Assembly (NCBI GenBank): GCA_024426085.1
Contig: CP087974.1
Location: 930,001 to 994,000, forward strand
Length of the DNA: 64,000 nucleotides
From: Rhizobium sp. RCAM05350
GTDB lineage: Bacteria > Pseudomonadota > Alphaproteobacteria > Rhizobiales > Rhizobiaceae
Direction: 5' to 3'
A model generated the notes under the pieces. The model made no database searches. It was given only the letters and a program-made list of their open reading frames with translations, and had not been told where the DNA came from. Shown here in pieces: positions 1-9,776 of the stretch. Positions within the stretch are counted from its first letter, which is position 1. Each line of letters opens with the position of its first letter. Position numbers and translations under genes: made by a program.

Positions 1-789
1 ACAGATGCGAGCCGCCGCGCTGAACGCTGACGCCGAGCGGCTGCTTCTTGGCTTCCTCACCGTCGCTCTTGGTGACGTACCCTGTTCTCGACCATACGGT
101 CGATGACCCAATCGTGGCGCTCCAGAGCTGCCTTTTCGCGGCGGAACGGATGATAGTTCGAAGGCCCCTTCGGCAATGCGGCCAGATAGGCCGTTTCTGG
201 CAATGGTCAGTTCTGTCACCGACTTGTCAAAATAGGTGAGTGCTGCGCCAGCGATGCCGTAGGAGTTCAGCCCGAAGAAAATCTCGTTGAGATACAGTTC
301 GAGAATGCGGTCCTTGCTGTAAGCCTGCTCGATGCGAAATGACAGGATCGCTTCCTTGACCTTGCGGTCGATCGTCTGGTCGGCGGACAGGAGGAAGTTC
401 TTGGCAACCTGCTGGGTAATCGTCGAGGCGCCGACCGGACGGCGGCCGGAGCCGAAATTCTGCAGGTTCACGAAGATGGCGCGGCCAAGGCCGGTGATGT
501 CGACGCCCGGATGCTGGTAGAAATTCTTGTCTTCGGCCGAAATAAAGCCGCCTTGACGCGATCCGGAATGGCCTGGATCGGCAGGTAGAGGCGGCGCTCG
601 CGGGCATATTCGGCCATCAGCGCGCCATTGCCGGCGTGGACCGCGTCGTTACCGGCGGCGCGTAGCTGTTGAGAACCTCATAATCTGGCAGGTCCTTGGT
701 CACGTGCCCAAGATAGATGGCAGCAGCCAGGCTACGCCGAGCACCAGAAATGCGCCAATGCCGAAGAAGTATCCAATCAGTCTGATCAT
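1..789 (-). CDS. mrcA: Penicillin-binding protein 1A, N-terminal part (cut by window edge, frame breaks)
   Basis: Class A penicillin-binding protein, a bifunctional murein glycosyltransferase/transpeptidase anchored in the inner membrane. Only the N-terminal part lies in the window. The ATG at 789 opens a short cytoplasmic stub and one membrane helix (IGYFFGIGAFLVLGVAWLL). Read piecewise across frames, the GT51 glycosyltransferase domain follows, with AEDKNFYQHPGVD (catalytic Glu), GASTITQQVAKNF and ILELYLNEIFFGLNSYGIAG. At least four frame breaks are needed, near 710, 655, 560 and 205. The transpeptidase domain lies beyond the left edge. The neighbour amiC is on the same strand, upstream, as is usual in rhizobia. 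Family assignment is secure; the exact sequence is not. Confidence 0.9.
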
Positions 790-1160
790 CAGCCAGGTAC
801 CGGTATCCTGTTGTCGTTTATCTATGCGGAGCACACGTTGCCGGTGGGCCTAACCCGCACCTTGCCCGAATGCAATCACGCTGACGAATTAAACAACGAA
901 TGAAACGCATTCCGGTTGGCCGGCGGCGCTTCCCACGCTGGTTGTTTACGACCGGCGATCGTCTTTCAGATCACCCGCCGCGCAATTCAGATTCCGGATA
1001 GCGACCGGATTGTGAGCAAAATAGGGCTTGCGGCAGATTAAACATAGGTCATCCCGTTGAAAACGATATCGCTGTTACTCTGGCGACACAAATCACAAGA
1101 GACGTTATTGCCAGCCCAATTAGTGGATTGGCAACCGATGAAGCCCCGTCCAAACCGTGG
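790..1160. other. Intergenic region between amiC and mrcA
   Basis: This stretch separates the amiC stop from the mrcA start on the minus strand and should hold the mrcA promoter. I see no convincing gene, hairpin with a T tail, or repeat in it. Confidence 0.5.
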
Positions 1161-2361
1161 TCAGCCGCCGTTTGCCACCGCCTCGCCACGATAGCCGCGC
1201 ACGGCAACGGCCAGCAGATCGGCAACCTTGCTGCGCCAGACCGGATCAACAAGGAGCTTTTCATCCTCCTTGTTGGACAAAAAGCCCAGTTCCAGCAGAA
1301 TCGACGGCACATCCGGCGCCTGTAGCACGTGGAATCCGGCATGGCGGTGGGGATTGTTGATCAGGTTGATCTGCCCCTCGAAGGAGGAAACGACCGACCG
1401 TGCCAGATTGACCGAGAACGCCTGCGTTTCGCGGCGTGTCAGATCGATCAGAATGTCGGCGACTTCAGCCGGTTCACTCTTGAAAGTGACACCGGCGATC
1501 TCGTCCGACAGGTTTTCGCGTGCGGCGAGGTTGGCTGCCAGATGGTCGGATGCCTTGTCGGAGATCGTGTAGACGGTGGCGCCACGAATATCGCGCTGCT
1601 TCAGCGTATCGGCATGGATGGAAATGAACAGGTTGGCGCTGTGCTGGCGTGCGATCTGCACGCGTTCCGGCAAGGACAAAAACTCATCCTTATCGCGCGT
1701 CAGGAACGCCTTGACACCATTTTCCTTGTTGAGCGTCTCGACCAGCTGGGTGGCGAAGGCGAGCGTCACGCTCTTTTCCTCCATCTTTGTCTCGCTGCCG
1801 ATCGCGCCGGTATCGATGCCGCCATGGCCTGCATCGACGGCGACGACGAAGGCTCCGGGCGCCGCCGGCTCGACCAGCCTGCCGGTTTTGGCGGCAGTGA
1901 CGGTGCTGGTCCACTTCTGCTCTTCGATCAGGCTGGAAAAACGCGCCTCCGTCACCCGCTCCGCATCGAGCACAAGGCGAAACCCCTTGCCCTCCTCGTC
2001 AGCCTTCACATCGGCAACAGTAACCGCGACGGGTTTGTTTGCCGTCAGCACCACGCGCGCTGCCCGGCCCCATGGCGCCATAGCGGATTTCGGTGAATAG
2101 GCCCCGCGCCTGCAGGTCCTCGGGTTTCAGACCGAAGGATGTTTCCGGCAGGTCGACGATGACACGCGGCGGATTGGCGACATAGTGGACGAAGAATATC
2201 GGCTTGCGATCAAAATCGATCACCACCCGAGTGCGGGCATCATCGCCGGCGATGCGGGCGCCGTAAGCGAGCAACGGTGCATCGGCGGCATGGGCTACCG
2301 GTGCCGCAGAAAGAAGCAGGAGGCCAAGCAGGCACCGCCGTATTATCGCAGACAGGATCAA
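1161..2361 (-). CDS. amiC: N-acetylmuramoyl-L-alanine amidase with AMIN domain (one frame break)
   Basis: Periplasmic zinc amidase that cleaves the bond between N-acetylmuramic acid and L-alanine, used to split septal murein. The chosen start is the TTG at 2361: an AAGGAAG ribosome site lies just upstream and the protein then opens with a clean signal peptide (RRCLLGLLLLSAAPVAHA). In-frame ATGs exist upstream at 2433, 2448 and 2487. An AMIN domain follows (RTRVVIDFDRKPIFF, PRVIVDLPETSFGL), then the Amidase_3 domain with VAVDAGHGGIDTGAIG (zinc His), LFISIHADT (zinc His) and SILLELGFLSNKEDE (catalytic Glu). The reading frame breaks near 2050, between the AMIN domain and the linker. It is divergent from rne and upstream of mrcA. 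Confidence 0.9.
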
Positions 2362-3171
2362 ATCCGCTCTTCCTTGTTGAACACGCCAGCCGGACCCTCG
2401 GTGGTAGCGTCGCCGACGATCTGGTCGTGACATCTCATTTCGGGACATAGCCCGTACATCTGGCGCGTTGCTGCCTGTAGCATCCATGACGCCATATGGT
2501 TAACCAAACCTTGCTTTCTCCATCTTCAAGGAGCGCCACCTGCCCTCTTCCAACGCGATTACAGCACGTCAAAACGGCGGCAAACCGGCACTCCGGCAGT
2601 ACATACCCCGACAAGCGAATCAATCAATATTATGACTGTTTCGGCTTTTCCCTTGCCATTGTGACATAGAAAACATAAAAGCCTTGCAGGGAGAAAGTGT
2701 TGACGGGATAGAATCGACGACCGGCAGCCAAAGGGTTTTTAAAGCCTTGGCGCCAGAGCGTGATCGGGACGGGTAAAACCGCTTCAACGCAGATCATGTC
2801 TCGGACAAGCAGTCGCGCTTCATCCGCCGTCGCTCCACTTTTTCTTCGCATGCTGAATCGAGAAATTCCGGCGGTGGCCGGAGCGTTTATGGTGACGATC
2901 ACTGCAGGCCCGTGACCGGGCACATTCATCGGGCCTTCAGGGCCTACTACATTGGCATTCTTGTTTGGTCATTAACGTTGTCCCAGCAGTATCGGTCAGA
3001 AGTAAACAGGCCCCGGAACAGACTAGTTCCGGCTGCCGTCTGGCTGTTGGACGATCTCCCCAACCATACAGGAACATTCACATCCGGCGAAAAACCTGAA
3101 CTGTATGGAAAGTCTCCTCCGGGACGCTATTTTCCTGCCGTTTCCAGGGTGCGCCGAGGAGCACCACTTAC
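2362..3171. other. Long divergent intergenic region, rne leader and amiC upstream region
   Basis: About 0.7 to 0.8 kb between divergent amiC and rne. Long untranslated leaders upstream of rne are known in bacteria and serve RNase E autoregulation, so a long leader is plausible here. I could not define a promoter pair, a terminator or a conserved RNA fold by eye. The short reading frames inside have no recognisable product. Confidence 0.4.
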
Positions 3172-6035
3172 ATGGCAGAGAAAATGCTTATCGATGCGTC
3201 TCACGCTGAAGAGACGCGCGTCGTTGTCGTACGCGGAAACCGCATAGAAGAATTCGACTTCGAATCCGAACACAAGAAGCAAATCGCATGGCAATATCTA
3301 TCTCATGAAAGTGACCGCGTAGAGCCCTCGCTGCAGGCGGCCTTCGTCGACTACGGCGGCAACCGCCACGGCTTCCTGGCCTTCGCCGAAATCCATCCCG
3401 ACTATTACCAGATCCCTCTTGCCGACCGGCAGGCCCTTTTGCGGCAGGAAGCCGAAGAAGCGCGCCGTGACGATGACATCGAGCATGTCGAGACAGGCAC
3501 GGATCTCGGTCCCGATTCCGAAGAGGAAACGGTAGAGACGACGGAAGAAATCACCTGAAGAAACCGTCGTCGAGGTTATCGAGACGGTTGCCGAGCCAGT
3601 CGAGGCCGTGGGAGCGGCCGCCGAGGAAAAGCCGAAAGCAAAGGCCAAGCGCCCACGCCGCACCAAAAAGGCTGCTGCCGCAGAAGCCGAAGCTGCTGAT
3701 AGCGAAGAAGGCAACGGCGGCGAAATGGCTGCCATGGTCGATACCGACAGCATTTCAGAAGACACTCGCGGCGGTCGTCGCAACAATGATGACGACGATG
3801 ATGACGATGGTCATCACGAAGAAAAAGAAGTCATCAGATCCGTCGGCGCCGAAGACGCGATGGAAGAAGTGCCGGACCGGCAGGTCAGCCGCCGCCCGCG
3901 CAAGCAGTACCGCATCCAGGAAGTCATCAAGCGCCGGCAGATCCTGCTCGTGCAGGTGGCCAAGGAAGAACGCGGCAACAAGGGCGCAGCACTCACCACA
4001 TACCTGTCGCTTGCCGGCCGCTATTCGGTTCTGATGCCGAACACGGCGCGTGGCGGCGGTATTTCCTGCAAGATCACCAACCTGCCGGACCGCAAACGTC
4101 TGAAGGAAATTGCCCGCGCGCTCGACGTGCCGCAGGGCATGGGCGTCATCCTGCGCACCGCCGGTGCCAACTGCACCAAGGTCGAAGTCAAGCGCGACTT
4201 CGAATACCTGATGCGCCTGTGGGAAAATGTTCGCACGTTGACCTTGTCGTCGACCGCCCCCTGCCTCGTCTATGAGGAAGGCTCACTGATCAAGCGCTCG
4301 ATCCACGACCTTTACAACAAGGATATCAGCGAGATCATCGTTGCCGGCGAGGAAGGCTACAAGGAAGCCAAGGGCTTCATGAAGATGCTGATGCCGAGCC
4401 ACGCCAAGGTGGTTCAGCCTTACACGACGTGCACCCGATCTTCTCGCGCTCGGGCATCGAAGCCCAGCTCGATCGCATGCTGGTGCCGCAGGTGACGTTG
4501 AAGTCCGGCGGCTACATCATCATCAACCAGACCGAAGCGCTTGTTGCGATCGACGTCAACTCGGGTCGTTCGACCCGCGAACACTCGATCGAAGACACGG
4601 CCCTCCAGACCAACCTCGAAGCCGCCGAAGAAGTCGCCCGCCAGCTGCGCCTGCGCGACCTTGCCGGTCTCGTGGTCGTCGACTTCATCGACATGGAAGA
4701 AAAGCGCAACAACCGTTCGGTTGAAAAGCGCCTGAAGGATCACCTCAAGAACGACCGCGCTCGCATCCAGGTCGGCCGTATCTCGCATTTCGGCCTTCTC
4801 GAAATGTCGCGCCAACGTATCCGCGCATCGGTTCTCAGATCGACGATGCAGGTCTGCGCGCACTGCAACGGCACGGGCCATGTTCGTTCGCAGTCCTCTG
4901 TTGCCCTGCATGTCCTGCGCGGCGTCGAGGAATATCTGCTGAAGAACACCACGCACAACATCACAGTGCGCACGACGCCGGATATCGCGCTCTACCTGCT
5001 CAACCACAAGCGCGGCACGATCGTCGATTATGAAGAGCGTTTCGGCGTTCAGATCATCATCGAGGCGGACGCCCATGTGGGCGCCCAGCATTTTGCCATC
5101 GATCGCTGCGAAGCCGTCGAGAACCCGGTGAAGATCGAGCAGATCATCCAGTTCGAGCCGGAAATCGATGAAGACGACGATATCATTATCGAAGAGGATA
5201 TCGAGGACGACGAAGAACTCGTGGTCGAAGCCAAGCCGGAACGCGCAGAGCGGGGCCGAGCGCAGCGAACGGGCACCTGCCGAGCAGAATGACGAACAAG
5301 GTAACCGCAAGCAAGCGCCGCCGGCGCCGGCGTGGTGGCCGCCCGGGTGGCGAGCAGGGTGCTGAAGCCGGTGCGCGTTCCGAGGATGCATCCGATGAGG
5401 ATGGCGACGAGGACGAAGCCGACGACGTTGCAGCACAGGCTAATGGCGAAGATGCACAGGACGCAGGTCTGAGCGAAGAAGAACGCCAGAAGCGCAAGCG
5501 CCGCCGTCGCGGCAAGCGCGGTGGCCGCCGCAATCGTCCGGATGAGGCAGAGGGTGAAAACCTCGCGGCTGACGGCGAAACCGGTGGTGAAGAAACCTCC
5601 GGTGAGGAAGCCTCCCCGAGCAATGCTGAAGCGCCGATTGCTGTAGTTGCAGAGGCTGTCATTACAGCCGAGGACGTCGCCGGAGCGCCAGCCGAGGCAG
5701 AAGCCAAGCCTGCCAAGCCGAAGCGCAGCCGCAAGAAGGCTGTTGCCGCAGCCGACGTGGCCGTTGCTGAGGAAGCGCCTGTCGCGACCGCCGATGCGGA
5801 TGCCCAGGCTGCTGTCGAGGCTAAGCCCGAAGAGGTTGCCGTCGCCGAGGAACCGGTCGTCGAGAAGGCTGCTGCAGCCCTCGATGAGACGAAGCCGGTG
5901 CGCGCCAACCGCGATATCGAAACGATCGCCAGCGAGCCGGTGGTCAAGTCGTCCACCGTCAAAAAGGACGAAGGCGACGCTGACCCAGCAAAGCCCAAGA
6001 AGGGCGGCTGGTGGCAGAAGCGCGGCTTCTTCTGA
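3172..6035 (+). CDS. rne: Ribonuclease E (several frame breaks)
   Basis: Essential endoribonuclease for mRNA decay and rRNA processing. The start ATG at 3172 opens MAEKMLIDASHAEETRVVVV. An S1 domain follows and is interrupted by a long acidic insert (about residues 100-230), as in other alphaproteobacterial RNase E. The catalytic core shows GMGVILRTAG, VAIDVNSGRSTRE, VVVDFIDMEEKRNNR and the zinc-link CAHCNGTG. The tail is an Arg- and Glu-rich disordered region ending in KGGWWQKRGFF. Frame breaks lie near 3552, 4423, 5258 and 5312. A compensated pair at about 3285-3318 garbles the S1 strand: the +1 frame there reads GNIYLMKVT, the expected sequence. A terminator follows at 6060. Confidence 0.95.
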
Positions 6036-6059
6036 GCCGGGTCTGACGCATAGAAATTG

Positions 6060-6092
6060 AAAAACCGGCCAAGCGATTGGCCGGTTTTTTGT
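6060..6092 (+). terminator. Rho-independent terminator of rne
   Basis: A stem AAAACCGGCCA / TTGGCCGGTTTT with a short AGCGA loop and a T run lies 25 bases after the rne stop. Confidence 0.85.
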
Positions 6093-6198
6093 TGCGCCAC
6101 CCTGTTACATAAGAAACTTCAAAAAATACGAGGAATGCGGCAGATTGTGCTCCGCTGGACGAGATGGGCTCGCCCTGCACCAACAGGAGGAGGCAATC

Positions 6199-6414
6199 AT
6201 GCGACGTTTCCTTGTCGCAGCGGCGCTTGTCGCCATGCCCACGATTTCGCTTGCAGCCATGCCCCAGGCCGACGGTGAGAGCCGTCAGCGCTACAATGAC
6301 TTTTATTACAAGAGCTACGACACCGCGTTTGAGCCGGTCTGCGTCGTCAAACAAGTCCGCAAGACGGACGATCACGGCAACGACGTGATCAAGAAGGTTC
6401 GTGTCTGCCGCTGA
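6199..6414 (+). CDS. Small exported protein
   Basis: A 71-residue protein of unknown function. The start ATG at 6199 is set by a strong AGGAGGAGG ribosome site just upstream. An N-terminal signal peptide (MRRFLVAAALVAMPTISLAA) precedes a short mature region of about 50 residues with two cysteines (EPVCVVKQVRK and KKVRVCR), which could form one disulfide in the periplasm. It sits alone between the rne terminator and a convergent aminotransferase gene. No family is recognised. Confidence 0.75.
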   Translation: MRRFLVAAALVAMPTISLAAMPQADGESRQRYNDFYYKSYDTAFEPVCVVKQVRKTDDHGNDVIKKVRVCR

Positions 6415-6561
6415 GGATGACGGGAAGCTTCGGATGAATGCGCGTCCGCCGGGCGCGCATCAGGCACGCGCAGGACGCCGTCACTTCCCTTCGCAATCTG
6501 ATTCACAGCCGTGACGGACTGATTCCGGAAAGCCTCGCAAGGAACTGAAATCGTTAGAGGA

Positions 6562-7719
6562 TCACGCCAGCCAGCGGGCGATGCGATCCATTGCATCGAC
6601 CATATCGGTCTCCGCCCCCGCATAGGAAAACCGCATCGTGCGATGGCCTTCGAGAGGATCGAAATCGAGACCCGGCGTTGCCATGACACTGATTTCTGCC
6701 AGCATCTTGCGGGCAAAATCCATGCTGTCATTGGTGAAGCGGCTGACATCGGCATAGGCATAGAAGGCGCCGTCCATCGGCGAAGCAATGGTAAAGCCGA
6801 TCTCCGGCAGGCGCTTCAACAGGAGGTCGCGGTTGGCGGCATAGGATGCCTTGTAGATATCGAGCTCGGCCTCGCTGCCCAGCGCTGCTTCAGCGGCGAT
6901 CTGCGACAGTTCCGGCGGCGAGATGTAGAGGCTCTGGGCGATCCGCTCGAAGGCGCGAGCCTGGGATTCGGGCAGGACCATCCAGCCGATCCGCCAGCCG
7001 GTCATGCAATAGTATTTCGAGAACGAATTGATGATGACGGCCTCATCGGTAACGGCAAGCGCCGTCGTCTCTTCGCCGGCAAATGTCAGGCCGTGATAAA
7101 TCTCGTCCGAGATGAAGGCGATGTCGTTGTCATGGCAATAATCGGCGAGCGCCTTCAGCCCTGCCCTGCCGGTCACCGTACCCGTCGGGTTGGCAGGGCT
7201 GGCAAGCAGAACGCCGTCCAGCCGTTTGCCGGCTTTTGCCGCCGCAGCTTCGAGGCTTTGCGGCGTCAGCGTAAAGCCGCTTTCGGCATCCGCCTCGACC
7301 TCGACGACCGTTAGACCGAGGGCTGCCAGAATGTTGCGGTAGGCGGGGTAACCGGGGCGGGCGATGGCAACACAATCGCCGGGATCGAACAGGGCCAGGA
7401 AAGCCAGATTGAATCCGGCCGACGATCCCGTCGTCACGGCAACGCGCTGCGGGTCGATATCGACGCCATAGCGGGTGCGATAGTGCCGGGCGATCGCAAT
7501 CCTCAACGACGACGTACCGAGTGCATCGGTATAGCCGAGACGGCCGTGGCCGAGCGCCGCTCGCGCGGCCTCCAGAGCCGCCTTCGGTGCAGGTTGGCTC
7601 GGCTGTCCGACGGCCATGGAAATGACCGGATAACCGGCTTCGCGGCGCTTGGTGGCTTCGGCCAGAACGTCCATGGCATGGAACGGTTCGACGGAACTGC
7701 GAACGGAAAGAGGCTTCAA
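6562..7719 (-). CDS. Class I/II PLP-dependent aminotransferase
   Basis: Fold type I aminotransferase, complete and in one frame, about 385 residues. Landmarks are SMAVGQPSQPAP (N-terminal substrate loop), VTTGSSAGFNLAFLALFDPG (cofactor phosphate region), LASPANPTGTV (Asn ligand), FISDEIYHGLTF (Asp and Tyr contacting the pyridine ring), INSFSKYYCMTGWRIGW (Schiff-base Lys) and TMRFSYAG (carboxylate-binding Arg). The TTG start at 7719 (protein MKPLSVRSSVEPFHAMDV) has a GAGG site upstream and matches the usual N-terminus of rhizobial homologues; upstream in-frame codons would add unrelated sequence. The amino-acid substrate cannot be told from sequence. Confidence 0.85.
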   Translation of the reverse strand: MKPLSVRSSVEPFHAMDVLAEATKRREAGYPVISMAVGQPSQPAPKAALEAARAALGHGRLGYTDALGTSSLRIAIARHYRTRYGVDIDPQRVAVTTGSSAGFNLAFLALFDPGDCVAIARPGYPAYRNILAALGLTVVEVEADAESGFTLTPQSLEAAAAKAGKRLDGVLLASPANPTGTVTGRAGLKALADYCHDNDIAFISDEIYHGLTFAGEETTALAVTDEAVIINSFSKYYCMTGWRIGWMVLPESQARAFERIAQSLYISPPELSQIAAEAALGSEAELDIYKASYAANRDLLLKRLPEIGFTIASPMDGAFYAYADVSRFTNDSMDFARKMLAEISVMATPGLDFDPLEGHRTMRFSYAGAETDMVDAMDRIARWLA

Positions 7720-7939
7720 CGGTACATCCTCGATATTTTTGACGTGACAGGCATGTGCCTGATCGCAAAGGCCTTCACAAGTGCGCGAGCGCCGCATTTC
7801 CGCCGATTTTGCGGTTTCGTTTGGCGCCGCGCCACCCTATGGTCGGCGACGATATTCTGTTGTCCTTCAAACAAGCCTGTTGACGCGGCCTTAGCACTTG
7901 AACGACAGACTGCAGCAACGAAAGACAACGAGGACCACC

Positions 7940-8707
7940 ATGGCATTCAACGCTCGCAAGATCATCGCCGCTTCGCTCATCCTTTTGACGGCGAGTGCTG
8001 CTACCTCTCCGGCAGCCTACGCGCTGGATGCCAAGCAGAAGCAGGAAATCGGCGATTTCATCAAGGAATACCTCGTCGCCAATCCGGAAATCCTGCTCGA
8101 AGCCCAACAGGCGCTGAAGAAGAAGCAGGCCGACGAGCAGTCGGCGCAAGCGCAGGCCGCCATTACCGACAATGAAAAAGCGATTTTCCAGTCACCCTAC
8201 GACATCACGCTCGGCAATCCGAATGGCGACGTGACCATCGTCGAGTTCTACGACTATAATTGCGGCTACTGCAAACGCGCCCTGTCGGACATGGAAACCA
8301 TTCTCGAAAAGGACAAGAACGTCCGTTTCGTGCTGAAGGAACTGCCGATTCTCGGCCCGGATTCGATGGCCGCGCACAAGGTCAGCACCGCTTTCAGGGC
8401 AATCGCGCCGGAAAAGTACGGTGACTTCCATCGCGCCCTGCTCGGTGGCGAGGATCGTGCCAATGAAGAGACGGCAATGGCCGTTGCCACCGGTCTTGGC
8501 GTTTCCGAAGCCGACATGCGCAAGAAGATGGCCGAGAACACCCAGGACGATGCCGTCAAGGAAGTCTACACGCTCGCCAACGATCTCGGCATCACCGGCA
8601 CGCTGTCCTACGTTGTCGGCAAGGAAGCCGTTTATGGCGCCGTCGGTGCCGAAGAAATTGAAACTAAAGTCACCAACGTCCGTACCTGCGGCAAGACCGT
8701 CTGCTAA
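7940..8707 (+). CDS. DsbA-family thiol:disulfide oxidoreductase
   Basis: Periplasmic thioredoxin-fold protein of about 255 residues. The ATG at 7940 follows a GAGGA ribosome site. A signal peptide (AASLILLTASAATSPAAYA) precedes an N-terminal helical region of the ScsC/Com1 type (about residues 30-85) and then the DsbA domain with active site YDYNCGYCKRALSD. The cis-proline loop expected before the last strand reads GITGTLSYVVG: Leu stands where Pro is usual (CTG, one base from CCG), which is either a real change or a base error. It is a monocistronic unit before aroQ. Disulfide exchange is likely; partners are unknown. Confidence 0.88.
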   Translation: MAFNARKIIAASLILLTASAATSPAAYALDAKQKQEIGDFIKEYLVANPEILLEAQQALKKKQADEQSAQAQAAITDNEKAIFQSPYDITLGNPNGDVTIVEFYDYNCGYCKRALSDMETILEKDKNVRFVLKELPILGPDSMAAHKVSTAFRAIAPEKYGDFHRALLGGEDRANEETAMAVATGLGVSEADMRKKMAENTQDDAVKEVYTLANDLGITGTLSYVVGKEAVYGAVGAEEIETKVTNVRTCGKTVC

Positions 8708-8832
8708 GCCTCGTTTTTTTTGGGCAATGCGGCGTGTTATGGCTTGTGGACAAATGCCGAGGGGGCCAAAGGGCTTTTCCTTGGCAGTCCGCCGGTCTAT
8801 AGGTAGCGCTCGATTATCGGACCTGATCCCTT

Positions 8833-9279
8833 ATGCCATCGACCATTTTCGTGCTGAACGGCCCCAACCTCAACGCGCTCGGCAAACGCGAGCCCGGTAT
8901 CTATGGGGGGCAAACGCTGGCCGACATCGAAGCGATGTGCATCGCGCATGGCAAGACGCTCGGGCTCGAGGTCATCTGCCGACAGAGCAACCATGAAGGC
9001 GATCTCGTCGACTGGTTCCATGAGGCAGGTGGCGTGGCCCAGGGCATCGCCATCAATGCCGGCGCCTACACCCATACATCGATCGCATTGCACGATGCGG
9101 CAAAGGCGATCGGCATTCCGGTCGTTGAAGTGCACCTTTCCAATGTTCACGCCCGCGAGGAATTCCGGCATAAATCGATGCTGGCCCCTGCCGCCAAAGG
9201 CGTCATCTGCGGCTTCGGTGCCGACAGTTACATTCTTGCGCTCAATGCGCTAAAGACACTCACGCAACACACGAAATAA
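8833..9279 (+). CDS. aroQ: Type II 3-dehydroquinate dehydratase
   Basis: Shikimate pathway enzyme converting 3-dehydroquinate to 3-dehydroshikimate in the cytosol. Complete at 148 residues, the usual length. Visible landmarks are FVLNGPNLNALGKREPGIYG (catalytic Tyr in GIYG, with Arg and Asn nearby), AINAGAYTHTSIALHDA, the catalytic His and following loop EVHLSNVHAREEFRHKS, and GVICGFGADSY. It lies 22 bases upstream of accB, and aroQ-accB-accC is a common alphaproteobacterial operon. Confidence 0.97.
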   Translation: MPSTIFVLNGPNLNALGKREPGIYGGQTLADIEAMCIAHGKTLGLEVICRQSNHEGDLVDWFHEAGGVAQGIAINAGAYTHTSIALHDAAKAIGIPVVEVHLSNVHAREEFRHKSMLAPAAKGVICGFGADSYILALNALKTLTQHTK

Positions 9280-9301
9280 AAAGAACACGAGGCTCATATC
9301 C

Positions 9302-9767
9302 ATGGCTGACAAGAAACCCGGCATCGACCAGACGCTGATCCACGATCTCGCCAACATCCTGAACGAAACCGATCTCACCGAAATCGAAGTGGAACAGGAC
9401 GACCTGCGTATCCCAGCGTTTCGCGCCGGCACGCCTGCAATACGTGTCGGCCCCGGTTCCGGCCGCAGCACCGATCCAGATCGCGTCCGCCAGCGTTTCT
9501 GCTGTCTCGGCTGCTGAAACCGCACGGACGTCCAAGAACGCGCTAACCGCCCCGATGGTCGGCACGGCCTATCTCTCGCCTGCTCCCGGCTCGCGTCCCT
9601 TCGTTGAAGTCGGTGCCACCGTCAAGGAAGGCCAGACCATCCTGATCATCGAAGCCATGAAGACGATGAACCAGATCCCGGCGCCCCGCTCCGGCAAGGT
9701 CACTGAAATCCTCGTTGAAGACGGCGCACCGGTCGAGTACGGCGAAGCGCTTGTCATCATCGAATAG
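9302..9767 (+). CDS. accB: Biotin carboxyl carrier protein of acetyl-CoA carboxylase (frame breaks)
   Basis: Carrier subunit of acetyl-CoA carboxylase, the first step of fatty acid synthesis. The N-terminal region (MADKKPGIDQTLIHDLANIL, DLTEIEVEQDDLRI) is followed by an Ala/Pro-rich linker and the biotinyl domain with APMVGTAYLSPAPG and the biotin-attachment site IIEAMKTMNQI. Frame breaks near 9413 and 9440 garble the start of the linker (IPAFRAGTPAI where I(R)VSRAGTPQYV is expected). It is nine bases upstream of accC. Confidence 0.93.
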
Positions 9768-9776
9768 GCCGCGCAG

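Noticed and set aside
3298-3786. Ser/Ala-rich minus-strand frame opposite the RNase E acidic insert
   Set aside because: It is the mirror of the Glu/Ala-rich coding sequence of rne.
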